Positions 17,046-26,722 of a DNA stretch of 64,000 nt are shown here, piece after piece. The stretch lies in NCBI RefSeq assembly GCF_003194625.1, contig NZ_QHKX01000004.1:1-64000 (forward strand). Direction: 5' to 3'. The notes beneath the pieces are model-generated. The model was given only the letters and a program-made list of their open reading frames with translations. It was not told where the DNA came from and ran no database searches. How positions within the stretch are numbered: the stretch's first letter is position 1; each line of letters opens with the position of its first letter. This DNA comes from Nocardioides solisilvae. GTDB taxonomy: Bacteria; Actinomycetota; Actinomycetes; Propionibacteriales; Nocardioidaceae. The position numbers were made by a program, and so were the translations under genes.

Positions 17046-18929
17046 TCACACGTCGAAGGCGGCGGCCTCCAGCCGGGCCTTGACGTCGCTGAGGAACCGC
17101 GCCGCGTCGGCGCCGTCGACCAGGCGGTGGTCGTAGGTCAGCGCGAGGTAGGCCATCTGCCGGACCGCGATCGTCTCGCCCAGGTTGGGGTCGTCGATGA
17201 CGACGGGCCGCTTCACCACGGCACCCGTGCCGAGGATCGCCACCTGGGGCTGGTTGATGATCGGGGTGTCGAAGAGCGCGCCGCGGCTGCCCGTGTTGGT
17301 CAGGGTGAAGGTGCCGCCGGAGAGCTCGTCGGGCGTGATCTTGTTGCTGCGGGTGCGCTCGGCGACGTCGGCGATCTTGCGGGCGAGCCCGGCGATCGAC
17401 AGGTCGCCGGCGTCCTTGATCACGGGCGTGAGGAGGCCCTTCTCGGTGTCCACCGCGATCGCGAGGTTCTCGCGGTCGAAGTAGGTCACCTCGCCCTTCT
17501 CGGTGTCGATCGTCGCGTTGACCATCGGGAACGCCTTGAGGGCGTCGACCGCGGCCTTGGCGAAGAACGGCATGAAGGAGAGCTTGACGCCCTCGCGGGC
17601 CAGGAACTCGGCCTTCACCGCGTCCCGCTTGCGCGAGATCGCGGTGACGTCGACCTCGAGGACCGTGGTGAGCTGGGCGCTGGTCTGCAGCGACTCGACC
17701 ATCCGCGAGGCGATCACCTTGCGCAGGCGCGACATCGGCTCGGTGCGGCCGCGCAGCGGCGACGCCTCGGCGGCCGCGGGGGCCGACGGCGCGGCGGGCG
17801 CGGACTGGGGCGCGGCAGCGGCCGGGGCCTCGGTCGCGGCCTTGGCCGCTGCGGCGGCGTCCAGCACGTCCTGCTTGCGGATCCGGCCGCCGACGCCGGT
17901 GCCCTTCACCTGGCCCAGGTCCACGCCGTGCTCGGCCGCCATCTTGCGGACCAACGGGGTGACGTAGGTGCTCTGGTCGTCGTCCCGGCTCGGCGCCGGG
18001 GCCGACTGCGGCGAGGACTGCGGCTGCTCCTGGGCGGCCACCTCCTGCTTGGGCTGCTCCTGCTGGGGCTGCTCGGCCTGCTGCGGCTGCGCCTGGGCGG
18101 CCTGCTCCTGCTGGGGCTCCTCCTGCTGGGACTGCTCGGCCTCCTCGGCCTCCTCGGCCTCCTCGGCCTGCTGGGGCTCCTCCTGCTGGGGCTCCTCCGC
18201 CGCCTGGCTGGGCGCGGCGTCGGCGGAGCCGATGAGGGCCAGCTCGGCGCCGACCTCGACCGTCTCGTCCTCGGCGACCTTCTGCTCCAGCAGGGTGCCG
18301 GCGACGGGGGAGGGGATCTCGGTGTCGACCTTGTCGGTCGAGACCTCGAGCAGGGGCTCGTCGACGGCCACCTCGTCGCCGACCTGCTTGAGCCAGCGCG
18401 TCACGGTGCCCTCGGTCACCGACTCGCCGAGCGCGGGCAGGGTGACGGGGGTGGAGCCACCGCCGCCGGAGCCACCGGAGCCACCGGACTCCTGGGCGGC
18501 CTCCTGCGCGGCGGGCTGCTCCTGGGCGGGCGCCTCCTCCTTCTCCGACTCGGGAGTCGAGTCGCCCGGGGGCAGGTCGCCGGTCTCCTGGGCGACCTGC
18601 TCCTCCTGCTCGGCCTTCTTCTCGGACTCCTGCTCGTCCTGCGGCTGGGCCTCGGGCTCCGCGGCGCCGGAGGCGTCGCCGGCGGACTCGCCCTGCTCGC
18701 CCACGACCGCCAGCACGGCGCCCACCTCGACGGTGTCGTCCTCCTCGGCCTTGATCTCCAGCAGGGTGCCGGCGACGGGGGAGGGGATCTCGGTGTCGAC
18801 CTTGTCGGTGGAGACCTCGAGCAGGGGCTCGTCGACCGCCACCTCGTCGCCGACCTGCTTGAGCCAGCGCGTGACGGTGCCTTCGGTGACTGATTCGCCG
18901 AGTGCGGGGAGGGTGACTTCGGAGGCCAT
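17046..18929 (-). CDS. sucB: Dihydrolipoyl acyltransferase (E2) of the 2-oxoglutarate/pyruvate dehydrogenase complex
   Basis: 627 aa. There are two lipoyl domains (about residues 1-80 and 160-240), each with the lipoylated Lys in STDKVDTE. Long linkers rich in Ala, Pro, Glu and Gln separate them (one run repeats [10 protein letters not shown]). The peripheral-subunit-binding domain is [17 protein letters not shown]...[16 protein letters not shown] (about 320-360), and the catalytic domain ends with [15 protein letters not shown]2 passes acyl groups to CoA. It resembles M. tuberculosis DlaT, which serves pyruvate dehydrogenase and peroxynitrite defence, so substrate choice is uncertain. It is followed upstream by lpd (E3), 29 bp away. 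Confidence 0.93.
   Translation of the reverse strand: MASEVTLPALGESVTEGTVTRWLKQVGDEVAVDEPLLEVSTDKVDTEIPSPVAGTLLEIKAEEDDTVEVGAVLAVVGEQGESAGDASGAAEPEAQPQDEQESEKKAEQEEQVAQETGDLPPGDSTPESEKEEAPAQEQPAAQEAAQESGGSGGSGGGGSTPVTLPALGESVTEGTVTRWLKQVGDEVAVDEPLLEVSTDKVDTEIPSPVAGTLLEQKVAEDETVEVGAELALIGSADAAPSQAAEEPQQEEPQQAEEAEEAEEAEQSQQEEPQQEQAAQAQPQQAEQPQQEQPKQEVAAQEQPQSSPQSAPAPSRDDDQSTYVTPLVRKMAAEHGVDLGQVKGTGVGGRIRKQDVLDAAAAAKAATEAPAAAAPQSAPAAPSAPAAAEASPLRGRTEPMSRLRKVIASRMVESLQTSAQLTTVLEVDVTAISRKRDAVKAEFLAREGVKLSFMPFFAKAAVDALKAFPMVNATIDTEKGEVTYFDRENLAIAVDTEKGLLTPVIKDAGDLSIAGLARKIADVAERTRSNKITPDELSGGTFTLTNTGSRGALFDTPIINQPQVAILGTGAVVKRPVVIDDPNLGETIAVRQMAYLALTYDHRLVDGADAARFLSDVKARLEAAAFDV
18286..18917 (-). 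repeat. Intragenic direct repeat encoding identical lipoyl domain cores
   Basis: Positions 18286-18446 and 18757-18917 (161 bp each, offset 471 bp) differ at only nine bases by hand comparison. All nine are silent, so about 54 consecutive residues of the two lipoyl domains are identical. Flanking linkers are not similar. Confidence 0.85.
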
Positions 18930-18958
18930 GGGATTCCTGTCGTCTCGAGGGTGGGTGG

Positions 18959-20338
18959 TCAGGAGTGTGCGTGGAGGGGCTTGCCCGCCAGGACGAGGTG
19001 GGCCTCGCCGAGGGCTTCGTTCTGGGTGGGGTGCGCGTGGACGAGAGGGGCGACGTCGGCGGCGTGGCCCTCCCAGCCGTAGACCAGCTGGGCCTCGCCG
19101 ATGAGCTCGCCCACCCGGTCGCCGACCATGTGGACGCCCAGGACCGGGCCGTCCCGCAGGGCGACGAGCTTGACGAAGCCCTGGGTGCGCAGGATCTGGC
19201 TCTTGCCGTTGCCGCCGAGGTCGTAGGTGACGGTCGTGACCGCGTCGTCCCCGTGGCGCTCCCGGGCGGTCTCCTCGTCGAGGCCGCAGGAGGCCACCTC
19301 GGGGTGGCTGTAGGTCACCCGGGGGATGCCGGCCTCGTCGATCGGGGCGGGGGAGAGCCCCGCGATCTCCTCGGCCACCAGGATGCCCTGGGCGAAGCCC
19401 CGGTGGGCCAGCTGCAGGCCGGGCACGATGTCGCCGACCGCGAAGACGCCGTCGATGTTGGTGCGGCAGCGGTCGTCGGCGAGCACGAAGCCGCGGTCGG
19501 TCGCGATGCCCTGCTCCTCGAGGCCGAGCCCCTCGGTGACCGGGCCGCGGCCGACGGCGACGAGGAGGAGGTCGGCCTCGACCTCGGCGCCCCCCTCGAG
19601 GGCGACGGCGACCCCCTTCTCGGTGTGGCGGACGGACTCGAAGCGGGTCCCGGTCCGCAGGGCGATGCCACGCTTGCGGAAGGCCCGCTCGAGGGCCTTC
19701 GAGGAGGCGGGGTCCTCGCCGGCGAGGAGCCGGGGGAGGGCCTCGACGACCGTCACCTCCGCCCCGAAGCTGCGCCAGACGCTGGCGAACTCGCAGCCGA
19801 TCACCCCGCCGCCCAGGACGACGACCGACGACGGCACGTGGTCCAGGGCCAGGGCGTGCTCGGAGGTCAGGACCCGCTCGCCGTCGACCTCGAGCCCGGG
19901 AAGGGTGCGGGGGCGCGAACCGGTCGCCAGCACCAGGTGGCGCCCGGTGAGGACCTGTCCGTCGACGGTGACCTCGCGGGGTCCGGTGACCCGGCCCTCG
20001 CCGTCGACGACCGTGATCCCGCGGCCCTTGACCAGCCCGGTGAGTCCCTTGAAGAGGCGCTGGACGACGCCGTCCTTGTAGGCGTTGACCCCGGCCATGT
20101 CGATGCCCTCGAAGCTGCTCAGCACCCCGAAGCTGGCGCCGTCACGCGCGGAGTCGGCGACCTCGGCGGCGTGCAGCAGCGCCTTGGTCGGGATGCAGCC
20201 GACGTGCAGGCAGGTGCCGCCCAGCTTGCCCTTCTCGACGAGCCCGACGGAGAGACCGAGCTGGGCCGCGCGCAGCGCGCACGCGTAGCCGCCGGATCCG
20301 GCCCCGAGGATGAGTACGTCGTAATCGGCCGCAGCCAC
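18959..20338 (-). CDS. lpd: Dihydrolipoyl dehydrogenase (E3)
   Basis: 459 aa flavoprotein that reoxidises dihydrolipoyl groups with NAD+. The FAD motif [17 protein letters not shown] is at the N-terminus, the redox-active disulfide lies in [16 protein letters not shown] (about residues 38-53), the NAD motif [13 protein letters not shown] follows, and the catalytic His-Glu is in [13 protein letters not shown] near the end. GTG 20338 is chosen because AGGGA lies about nine bases upstream and the protein then starts just before the FAD strand; an ATG at 20371 is the alternative. It pairs with SucB immediately downstream. Confidence 0.95.
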   Translation of the reverse strand: MAAADYDVLILGAGSGGYACALRAAQLGLSVGLVEKGKLGGTCLHVGCIPTKALLHAAEVADSARDGASFGVLSSFEGIDMAGVNAYKDGVVQRLFKGLTGLVKGRGITVVDGEGRVTGPREVTVDGQVLTGRHLVLATGSRPRTLPGLEVDGERVLTSEHALALDHVPSSVVVLGGGVIGCEFASVWRSFGAEVTVVEALPRLLAGEDPASSKALERAFRKRGIALRTGTRFESVRHTEKGVAVALEGGAEVEADLLLVAVGRGPVTEGLGLEEQGIATDRGFVLADDRCRTNIDGVFAVGDIVPGLQLAHRGFAQGILVAEEIAGLSPAPIDEAGIPRVTYSHPEVASCGLDEETARERHGDDAVTTVTYDLGGNGKSQILRTQGFVKLVALRDGPVLGVHMVGDRVGELIGEAQLVYGWEGHAADVAPLVHAHPTQNEALGEAHLVLAGKPLHAHS

Positions 20339-20495
20339 GCTGTCGGTTCCCTCCCACCAGTGTCTTGCCATCCGGAGTCCTGCGATGTGAAGTCGTGCCC
20401 GCGTGACGCCGGCCACGCGGTAGGCCCCATCTTTGCACCCTTGGCAATCGTGTCCAGCACCGCCTCGGCGGGGGTCCACCCGTCACACTGTGCGC

Positions 20496-20867
20496 ATGGG
20501 ACTGTTCGACCGCTTCCGTCGTCGCGGCTCCGGGCGCATGCGGCGTCCCGCCGGGGACACCGCCCGCACCGGCTCGACCACGGTGCGCGCCGCGAACGCG
20601 GCCGACACCGACCACCTCAACGCGTGGGTGGCCGCCCGGCGCGGGGTGGAGGGCTTCGTGGAGCCGCGCACCGCGGTGAGCGACGTGACGCTGCTGCTGG
20701 TGGCCCACGACGGCGAGTGGACGCGGCGCCGCGTCCCCTCGGTGCAGTGGGCCCACAGCTTCTGCAACCACCACCGGGTGCCGTCGTACGACGCGGCGGT
20801 GGTGGGCGTCCCGCAGCGGATGCGCGACTACAACAGGCGCCGCAAGGCCGGGGGCGGCCCGCTGTGA
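20496..20867 (+). CDS. Small conserved actinobacterial protein of unknown function
   Basis: 123 aa from ATG 20496 (MGLFDRFRRRGSGRMRR). The protein is soluble and strongly basic at both ends. The middle has TDHLNAWVAARRGVEGFVEPRT, VTLLLVAHDGEWTRRRVPS and SFCNHHRVPSYDAAVVGVPQRMRDYNRR. I have the impression that similar proteins occur next to lpd or in related actinobacteria, but no function is known to me. It is divergent from lpd and convergent with coxG, ending 10 bp before it. There is no signal peptide or catalytic motif. Confidence 0.65.
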   Translation: MGLFDRFRRRGSGRMRRPAGDTARTGSTTVRAANAADTDHLNAWVAARRGVEGFVEPRTAVSDVTLLLVAHDGEWTRRRVPSVQWAHSFCNHHRVPSYDAAVVGVPQRMRDYNRRRKAGGGPL

Positions 20868-20877
20868 GGGTGCTGCC

Positions 20878-21606
20878 TCAGCGGCCCAGCAGCCGGCGCA
20901 GCAGCACGAGGACGACCAGCGCCCCCAGCAGCCACGGCCCGTAGGTCCGGACGAGCACGGGGAGGGCGGCGCTCCCCAGGTCCAGCGCGTCCTGCCCGCG
21001 CGGTGCCTGGCCGCGCACCGGCGGCGATTGGCCGCCCACGGGCGGGGCGGCGTCCACCCCGGCCACGGCGGCGGGCGAGGTGAGCTCGGGTCCGCCCGAC
21101 GGTCCCGAGGCTCCCGAGGGCCCCGGAGCACCCTGCCCCGGCGGCTCGGCGGACGCCACCTCCGGAGCGGCGTGCCGCTGCTCGAGGCAGGAGACGAACT
21201 GGCCCAGCAGCTTGTCCGAGACGTCCTGCATCACCCCTCGACCGAACTGCGCGGGCTTGCCGGTGATGGAGAGGTCGGTGGTGACGCGCACGCCGGTCCC
21301 GGACCCGGCCGCGGACATCTGGAGCACCACGTGGGCGCCGGCCGTCCCGTTGCCGCGCTTGTCCTTGCCCTTCGCGTCGATCACCATCCGGCGGCTCACC
21401 TCGTCGCGCTCGACGAAGGTCCCCGACCCGTTGTAGACCAGTGCGATCGGCCCCAGCTTGACCTTCACCGACCCGGCGAACCCCTCGGCGTCCGCCGAGC
21501 TGACCGTGGCGCCGGGGAAGCACTCCGCCAGCGACCCGATGTCCTGGAACTCGGCCCAGGCCTCCTCGACGGGCAGGGGCAGCGAGAAGGAGTGCTCGAG
21601 CTCCAC
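20878..21606 (-). CDS. coxG: CoxG-like SRPBCC protein with C-terminal membrane anchor
   Basis: 242 aa. The N-terminal 150 residues are the CoxG/SRPBCC fold (MELEHSFSLPLPVEEAWAEF, ECFPGATVS, GKPAQFGRGVMQDVSDKLLGQFVSCLE). A Pro/Gly/Ser-rich linker and one transmembrane helix (YGPWLLGALVVLVLLRRLL) end the protein. In Oligotropha, CoxG recruits CO dehydrogenase to the membrane, and a tail anchor fits that role. The GTG start is one base after the coxM stop, so it is the last gene of the cox operon. Confidence 0.88.
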   Translation of the reverse strand: MELEHSFSLPLPVEEAWAEFQDIGSLAECFPGATVSSADAEGFAGSVKVKLGPIALVYNGSGTFVERDEVSRRMVIDAKGKDKRGNGTAGAHVVLQMSAAGSGTGVRVTTDLSITGKPAQFGRGVMQDVSDKLLGQFVSCLEQRHAAPEVASAEPPGQGAPGPSGASGPSGGPELTSPAAVAGVDAAPPVGGQSPPVRGQAPRGQDALDLGSAALPVLVRTYGPWLLGALVVLVLLRRLLGR

Positions 21607-21607
21607 C

Positions 21608-22462
21608 TCAGCCCCCCGCCGCCGCCACGACGGCGCGTGCGGTGAGCACGCCGGCCAGGTGCCTGCGGTAGTCGGCGTCCCCGTTGAGGTCGCTCGGCGG
21701 GTCGGTGCCCTCGGTCGCCCGTTCAGCCGCCTCCCGGACGCCGTCGAGGGTGGGCGTCGCCCCGACGAGCGCCTCCTCGACGCCGCGGGCGCGCAGGTAG
21801 GTGGGCCCCATGTTGGTCAGCCCGACGCGGGCCTCCGCGATGGTGCCGCCCTCGAGCCGCACCGAGGCGGCCACCGCCACGATCGGCCACTGGTGGACGA
21901 CCCGGACGAACTTCTCGTAGTGGCCGCCCCACCCCGTGTGCTTGGGGATCCGCACCGCGGTGAGGATCTCGTCGTCCCCGAGGGCGGTCTCGAAGAGGCC
22001 GAGGAAGAACTGGTCGGCCGGGACCGTCCGGGCGCCGCCGGGGCCGGTGACCTCCAGCTCGGCCCCCAGCGACAGGACGCAGGCGCCCTGGTCGCCCGCG
22101 GGGTCGGCGTGCGCGAGGGCGCCGCCGAGCGTGCCGCGGTGCCGGATCTGGGAGTCGGCGAGCTGGTCGGTGGCGTGGGCGAGCACGGCGGCGTGGGTGC
22201 GGACGAGGTCGCTGGTGCGCACCTCGTGGTGGGTGGTCATGGCGCCGACGACGAGGTGGTCGCCCTCCTCGCGGATGCCGCGCAGGCTGTCGATCCGCCC
22301 GAGGTCCACGACCACCTCGGGGGTGTTGAGCCGCATCCTCAGGACCGGGAGGAGGGACTGCCCGCCGGCCACGACCTTGGCGTCGTCCCCGTGCTCGGCG
22401 AGGGCGGCCAGCGCCTCCTCGACCGTGGTGGGGGCGAGGTAGTCGAACGGTGCCGGGATCAT
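21608..22462 (-). CDS. coxM: Molybdenum hydroxylase FAD-binding medium subunit (CoxM family)
   Basis: 284 aa. The FAD pyrophosphate motifs AGGQSLLPVLRMRL (about residues 32-45) and TLGGALAHADPAGD (about 110-123) are those of CoxM/CutM. The C-terminal CO-dehydrogenase flavoprotein domain follows. It carries electrons from the Fe-S subunit to the acceptor. The ATG overlaps the coxL stop as ATGA, indicating coupling. Gene order S-L-M differs from the M-S-L order of the best known CO dehydrogenase operons, which agrees with the form II assignment of the large subunit. Confidence 0.93.
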   Translation of the reverse strand: MIPAPFDYLAPTTVEEALAALAEHGDDAKVVAGGQSLLPVLRMRLNTPEVVVDLGRIDSLRGIREEGDHLVVGAMTTHHEVRTSDLVRTHAAVLAHATDQLADSQIRHRGTLGGALAHADPAGDQGACVLSLGAELEVTGPGGARTVPADQFFLGLFETALGDDEILTAVRIPKHTGWGGHYEKFVRVVHQWPIVAVAASVRLEGGTIAEARVGLTNMGPTYLRARGVEEALVGATPTLDGVREAAERATEGTDPPSDLNGDADYRRHLAGVLTARAVVAAAGG

Positions 22463-24942
22463 GCGCCTGCTCCTTCCGTGCTGCTGCGGCCCGGTTCGTC
22501 GGCGTCGAAGTGCGGCATCGCCGCGGGCTCGGTGGGCTCCTGCGCCGCGCGGGCGTCCTGGATCGCCCGCCACACCCGCTCCGGGGTGCACGGCATCCGC
22601 ACGTCGTTCACGCCGAGGTGGCGGACGGCGTCCACGACGGCGTTGACCACGGCCGGGGTGGAGGCGATCGTGCCGGCCTCGCCGACTCCCTTGGTGCCCA
22701 GGGAGTTCGAGGTCGCCGGCGACGTGGTGTGGTCGACGTCGAAGCTGATGGTGTCCGCCGCGGTCGGCAGCAGGTAGTCGACGAAGGAGCCCGAGACCAG
22801 CGTGCCCGCGTCGTCGTGGACCGCCTCCTCCCAGAGCGCCTGGGCGATGCCCTGGACGAGGCCGCCGTGCACCTGGCCCTCGACGATCAGCGGGTTGATG
22901 ATGTTGCCGACGTCGTCGCAGGCGACGTACTTGCGCATCTTCACGGCGCCCGTCTCGGTGTCCACCTCCATCGCGCACAGGTGGGTGCCGTGCGGGAAGG
23001 AGAAGTTCTCCGGGTCGTAGGTGGCGTCGGAGTCCAGCGAGGGCTCGACACCCTCGGGCATGTCGTGGGCGGCGAAGACCGCGGAGGCCACCTCGGTGAG
23101 GGCCATCCCCTGGTCGGTGCCCCGCACGGTGAAGCGGCCGTCGCGGAACTCGAGGTCGTCGGCGCTCGCCTCGAGCAGGTGGGCGGCGACGACCCGGGCC
23201 TTCTCGACCACCTTGTCCGCCGCCTTGACCACCGCCTCGCCGCCGACCACCAGGGAGCGCGAGCCGTAGGTGTCCAGGCCGCGCGGCGAGACCTGGGTGT
23301 CGCCGTGCAGGATCTCGACCGCCTCGAACGGGACGCCGAGCCGGTCGGCGACGATCTGGCTGAACGCCGTCTCGTGGCCCTGCCCGTGGGGGCTGACGCC
23401 GACCACCACCTCGACGGTCCCGGTGGGGAGCATCCGGACGCTCGCGTGCTCCCAGCCGCCGGCGCCGTAGTCGAGCGAGCCGAGCACCCGGCTGGGCGCC
23501 AGCCCGCACATCTCGGTGAAGGTCGAGACGCCGATGCCGAGCTGGACCGGGTCGCCGGCCTCGCGGCGCCGGGCCTGCTCCGCGCGCAGCTCGTCGTAGC
23601 CGAACATCTCCCGGGCCTTCGCGGTGGCGGCCTCGTAGTTGCCCGAGTCGTACTCGAGCCCGCACACGCTGGTGAACGGGAACTCCTCGTGGGTGATCCA
23701 GTTGCGCTCCCGGACCTCGAGGGGGTCCACGCCGAGCTCGGTGGCGAGCTCGTCCATCAGCCGCTCGATCGCGAAGGTCGCCTCCGGCCGGCCCGCGCCC
23801 CGGTAGGCGTCGGTCCAGGTCTTGTTGGTCAGCACCGTCTGCACCGCGAAGTGGTAGGCGGGGAACTTGTAGATCGCGTTGAACATGAACGCCCCGAGCA
23901 CCGGGACGCCGCCGCCGACCAGCGAGACGTGGGAGCCCAGGTCGGCCAGCAGCTCGACCTTGAGCCCCGTGACCCGCCCGTCCTTGGTGGCGGCCAGCGT
24001 GAGCGTCTGCCACTGGTCCCGGCCGTGGTGGCCGGCGACCAGCGACTCCGAGCGGGTCTCGGTGTACTTGGCGGGCCGCCCGAGGTGCCGGGCGACGGCC
24101 ACGGTGATCCACTCCTCGGGGGTTGTCTGCAGCTTGCCGCCGAAGCCGCCCCCGACGTCGGGGGCGACGACCCGGATCTTCGACTCGGGCATCCCGGTGG
24201 TCGCGGCCAGCGCGAAGCGGACGATGTGCGGCACCTGGGTGGAGGTCCAGAGGGTCAGCTGCTCGCCGGTGGGGTCGCAGAGCACGCTGCGCGGCTCCAT
24301 GAAGGCGGGGATCAGCCGCTGCTGCCGGTACTCGCGCTCGATGACGATGCCGTCCGCGCGGGCGGCGGCGATGGCCTCCTCCACGTCGCCGCCGGTCCCG
24401 GCCTGGGCGGAGTCGAAGACCCAGTACGCCGACTTGTTGGTGCCGAGGTCGGGGTGCGCCAGGACCGTGTCGGCCGCCGCCTCCTTGAGGTCCAGCGCGG
24501 CGGGCAGCTCCTCGTAGTCGACGTCCACCAGCTCGGCCGCGTCCCGGGCCGCCGCGGCGCTGCGGGCCGCCACCACCGCGACGACCTCGCCGGCGAAGGT
24601 GGCGCGCTCGGTGGCGATCGGGGTGTGGGTGGGGGCCTTCTGGTCGGGCGTGATCGGCCACGCGTTGATCAGCACGCCCTGCAGCTCGGCCAGGTCGGCG
24701 GCGGTGAAGACGCCGACGACGTTCGGGGCGGAGCGGGCGGCGTCGGTGTCGATCGAGGCGATCCGGGCGTGCGCGAAGGGGCTGCGCACCATGGCGAGGT
24801 GGAGCATCCCCGGCAGCACGAGGTTGTCGGTCCACCGGGTGCGGCCCGTGATCAGCCGCTGGTCCTCCTTGCGTCGCCGGGCTCGCCCGATCTCGGCCTT
24901 CTCGCCGGCGGCGGCGGCGCCGCGCTCCTCGGTGACGGTCAC
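22459..24942 (-). CDS. coxL: Form II CoxL-like molybdenum hydroxylase large subunit
   Basis: 827 aa. It binds the molybdopterin cofactor. Key segments are [14 protein letters not shown], the active-site loop [15 protein letters not shown] (about residue 400), [20 protein letters not shown] and the catalytic Glu in [10 protein letters not shown]. True CO dehydrogenases (form I) have AYxCSFR here; AYRGAGR marks form II, whose substrate is not settled and may be an aldehyde, purine or other heterocycle. The GTG start overlaps the coxS stop as GTGA. It forms the alpha-beta-gamma complex with CoxS and CoxM. It should not be annotated as CO dehydrogenase without activity data. Confidence 0.93.
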   Translation of the reverse strand: MTVTEERGAAAAGEKAEIGRARRRKEDQRLITGRTRWTDNLVLPGMLHLAMVRSPFAHARIASIDTDAARSAPNVVGVFTAADLAELQGVLINAWPITPDQKAPTHTPIATERATFAGEVVAVVAARSAAAARDAAELVDVDYEELPAALDLKEAAADTVLAHPDLGTNKSAYWVFDSAQAGTGGDVEEAIAAARADGIVIEREYRQQRLIPAFMEPRSVLCDPTGEQLTLWTSTQVPHIVRFALAATTGMPESKIRVVAPDVGGGFGGKLQTTPEEWITVAVARHLGRPAKYTETRSESLVAGHHGRDQWQTLTLAATKDGRVTGLKVELLADLGSHVSLVGGGVPVLGAFMFNAIYKFPAYHFAVQTVLTNKTWTDAYRGAGRPEATFAIERLMDELATELGVDPLEVRERNWITHEEFPFTSVCGLEYDSGNYEAATAKAREMFGYDELRAEQARRREAGDPVQLGIGVSTFTEMCGLAPSRVLGSLDYGAGGWEHASVRMLPTGTVEVVVGVSPHGQGHETAFSQIVADRLGVPFEAVEILHGDTQVSPRGLDTYGSRSLVVGGEAVVKAADKVVEKARVVAAHLLEASADDLEFRDGRFTVRGTDQGMALTEVASAVFAAHDMPEGVEPSLDSDATYDPENFSFPHGTHLCAMEVDTETGAVKMRKYVACDDVGNIINPLIVEGQVHGGLVQGIAQALWEEAVHDDAGTLVSGSFVDYLLPTAADTISFDVDHTTSPATSNSLGTKGVGEAGTIASTPAVVNAVVDAVRHLGVNDVRMPCTPERVWRAIQDARAAQEPTEPAAMPHFDADEPGRSSTEGAGA

Positions 24943-25403
24943 TGGGCACCTCCCGCCGCGTGCAGCACGGAGCGCACGATGTTGTGGTAGCCCGTGCACC
25001 GGCAGAGGTTGCCCTCCAGGCCGTGGCGCACCTCGTCCTCGGTGGGGCTGGGGTTCTCGGCCAGCAGGTCGATGCTCTGCATGATCATCCCGGGGGTGCA
25101 GAAGCCGCACTGCAGCCCGTGGCACTCGCGGAACGCCTCCTGGACCGGGTGCAGCTCGCCGCCCCGGGCCAGCCCCTCGATGGTGGTGACCTCGTGGCCG
25201 TCGGCCTGGACCGCCAGGACGTTGCAGCTCTTCACGCTGCGCCCGTCGAGGTGGACGGTGCAGGCACCGCAGTTGCTGGTGTCGCAGCCGATCACGGTGC
25301 CGGTCTTCCCGAGGTGCTCGCGCAGGTAGTGGACGAGCAGCGTGCGGGGCTCGACGTCGTCGGTGACCTGCTCGCCGTCGACGGTGAGGGTGATCCGGGC
25401 CAT
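24939..25403 (-). CDS. coxS: Molybdenum hydroxylase [2Fe-2S] small subunit (CoxS family)
   Basis: 154 aa. The plant-type ferredoxin cluster has [16 protein letters not shown] with a later Cys in VKSCNVLA. The second, alpha-helical cluster has QCGFCTPGM and CRCTGY. Both [2Fe-2S] sites are therefore complete. It passes electrons from the molybdenum centre in CoxL to FAD in CoxM. GGAGG precedes the ATG at 25403. It is the first structural gene of the coxSLMG run, and an 86-bp gap separates it from the GAF regulator gene. Confidence 0.95.
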   Translation of the reverse strand: MARITLTVDGEQVTDDVEPRTLLVHYLREHLGKTGTVIGCDTSNCGACTVHLDGRSVKSCNVLAVQADGHEVTTIEGLARGGELHPVQEAFRECHGLQCGFCTPGMIMQSIDLLAENPSPTEDEVRHGLEGNLCRCTGYHNIVRSVLHAAGGAQ

Positions 25404-25489
25404 GGCGCCTCCTGGTCGGTCGGGCTGTGACGCAGGTCACGCTAGGGCCGGACGGTTGGCGGAGGGTTGGTCCGGACCGGACCGGCCGC

Positions 25490-26689
25490 TCAGCCCCGGG
25501 CGGCCGCGAGCCGACCGCGCAGGAGCGGCGCGGCGGGGTGCCGGTGGGCCCCGGGGCTGGCCAGGCAGGCCTCCACGACCGCGGTGTCGTAGGGGACCAG
25601 CTCGCTGTAGCGCAGGACCGCCTCCGGCTCGGGGTGGGCGAGGAGCGCCTCGCGCAGCGCCACCGCGACGTACGCCCCCGTCTCGACCAGTGCCGGCGAC
25701 TCCGTGCCGGGGAGCAGCTCGCCCCCGTACGCCGTGACGGCGGCCCGCGCGTCGCCCGCGCGCAGCGCGTCGAGGACCTCCTCGACGTCGGTCCGGACCG
25801 GGAGGTCCAGCCGGTAGGGGCGGGAGGTGAGCCTGCCGCCCAGCAGGCTGCGCAGGTGCGAGACCTCGGCCTTCACGGTGGAGGCCGTCACCGGGTGGTC
25901 CCCGTAGAGCTGGGTGCGCAGCTGGTCGAGGGAGAGGCCGTCGGGGCGCAGCGCCAGCAGGGCCAGCACCTCGGCCTGCCGGCGGGTGAGGCGGAGCCGC
26001 TCGCCGTCCAGGACCGCCTCCGTGCGGCCCAGCAGGCGGAGCGAGAGCCCCTGGCGCGGGGTCACCGGGACGGCGTCCTCGATGAGGCGCGCCAGCACCC
26101 GGGCGGTGGCCAAGCCGATCGGGTGGGTCCGGTCCCAGGTGGTGGAGAGGTCGACCACCCCCAGCACCCGGCCGGACCCGGGGTCGCGGACCGGGGCCGC
26201 CCAGCAGACCCACCCGTGCACGATCGGGGCGTAGTGCTCGGCGCTGAAGACCTTGGAGGGCCGGCTCCGCCGGTTGGCCAGGGCCAGGGCGTTGGTCCCC
26301 ACGCTGCCCTCGTCCCACCGGGCCCCCGGCACGAAGTTCACGCTCTCGGCGCGCCGGCGCATCACCCGGCCGCCGTGGGTCCAGAGCAGCCGGGTGTCGG
26401 GATCGGTCACGGCCAGGACGAGGTCCCCGTCCTCGGCCGTGCGGCGCAGGTCCTCGGCGACCCGGGAGACCGCGACCCTCAGGGGGGAGTGGAGCCAGAG
26501 CTCGCGGGTGTCGTCCTCGTCGGCCAGCGGCGCGGCCGTCAGGGCGGTCGGGACGCCGCTCGACCGCCGCCAGCTCTGCCGGATCTCGGGGCGGACGGCG
26601 GCCGCGCCCTCGGCGCCGTGCTCCTGCACGAGGGCGGTCCACGCCCGCAGCGCCACCTGTCGTTGCGCCTCCAGCGGGGAGCCGTGCAT
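25490..26689 (-). CDS. GAF-domain transcriptional regulator with C-terminal winged helix
   Basis: 399 aa. The N-terminus (EIRQSWRRSSG) and GAF domain (about residues 70-200, including GDLVLAVTDPDTRLLW, WDEGSVGTNALALA and GRVLGVVDLS) match the sensor half of acetoin-type regulators (AcoR). The expected sigma54 AAA domain is absent. Instead a winged-helix part follows (LTRRQAEVLALLALRPDGLSL...STVKAEVSHLRSLLGG, about 235-295) and then an alpha-helical tail. This sigma70-compatible layout is common in actinobacteria. It lies within the cox gene run and probably senses the substrate or redox state. TACGGT six bases before the ATG suggests its own leaderless promoter. Confidence 0.85.
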   Translation of the reverse strand: MHGSPLEAQRQVALRAWTALVQEHGAEGAAAVRPEIRQSWRRSSGVPTALTAAPLADEDDTRELWLHSPLRVAVSRVAEDLRRTAEDGDLVLAVTDPDTRLLWTHGGRVMRRRAESVNFVPGARWDEGSVGTNALALANRRSRPSKVFSAEHYAPIVHGWVCWAAPVRDPGSGRVLGVVDLSTTWDRTHPIGLATARVLARLIEDAVPVTPRQGLSLRLLGRTEAVLDGERLRLTRRQAEVLALLALRPDGLSLDQLRTQLYGDHPVTASTVKAEVSHLRSLLGGRLTSRPYRLDLPVRTDVEEVLDALRAGDARAAVTAYGGELLPGTESPALVETGAYVAVALREALLAHPEPEAVLRYSELVPYDTAVVEACLASPGAHRHPAAPLLRGRLAAARG

Positions 26690-26695
26690 GGGCCG

Positions 26696-26701
26696 ACCGT
26701 A
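26696..26701 (-). promoter_or_regulatory. -10 element TACGGT of the GAF regulator gene
   Basis: On the minus strand TACGGT is followed by exactly six bases and the ATG at 26689. This separates the regulator and coxSLMG from the upstream xdhC-coxED unit as a possible second transcript. Confidence 0.5.
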
Positions 26702-26722
26702 GCAGCCCGGGTGTGAGCGCGG

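Noticed and set aside
16224..18893. A very long plus-strand frame (889 codons) opposite sucB
   Set aside because: It reads runs of Leu/Gly that mirror the Gln/Glu-rich linkers of SucB and has no homology or ribosome-binding site.
22459..24942. Annotation of coxL as carbon monoxide dehydrogenase
   Set aside because: The active-site loop is AYRGAGR (form II), not AYxCSFR (form I), so CO oxidation is not supported by sequence.
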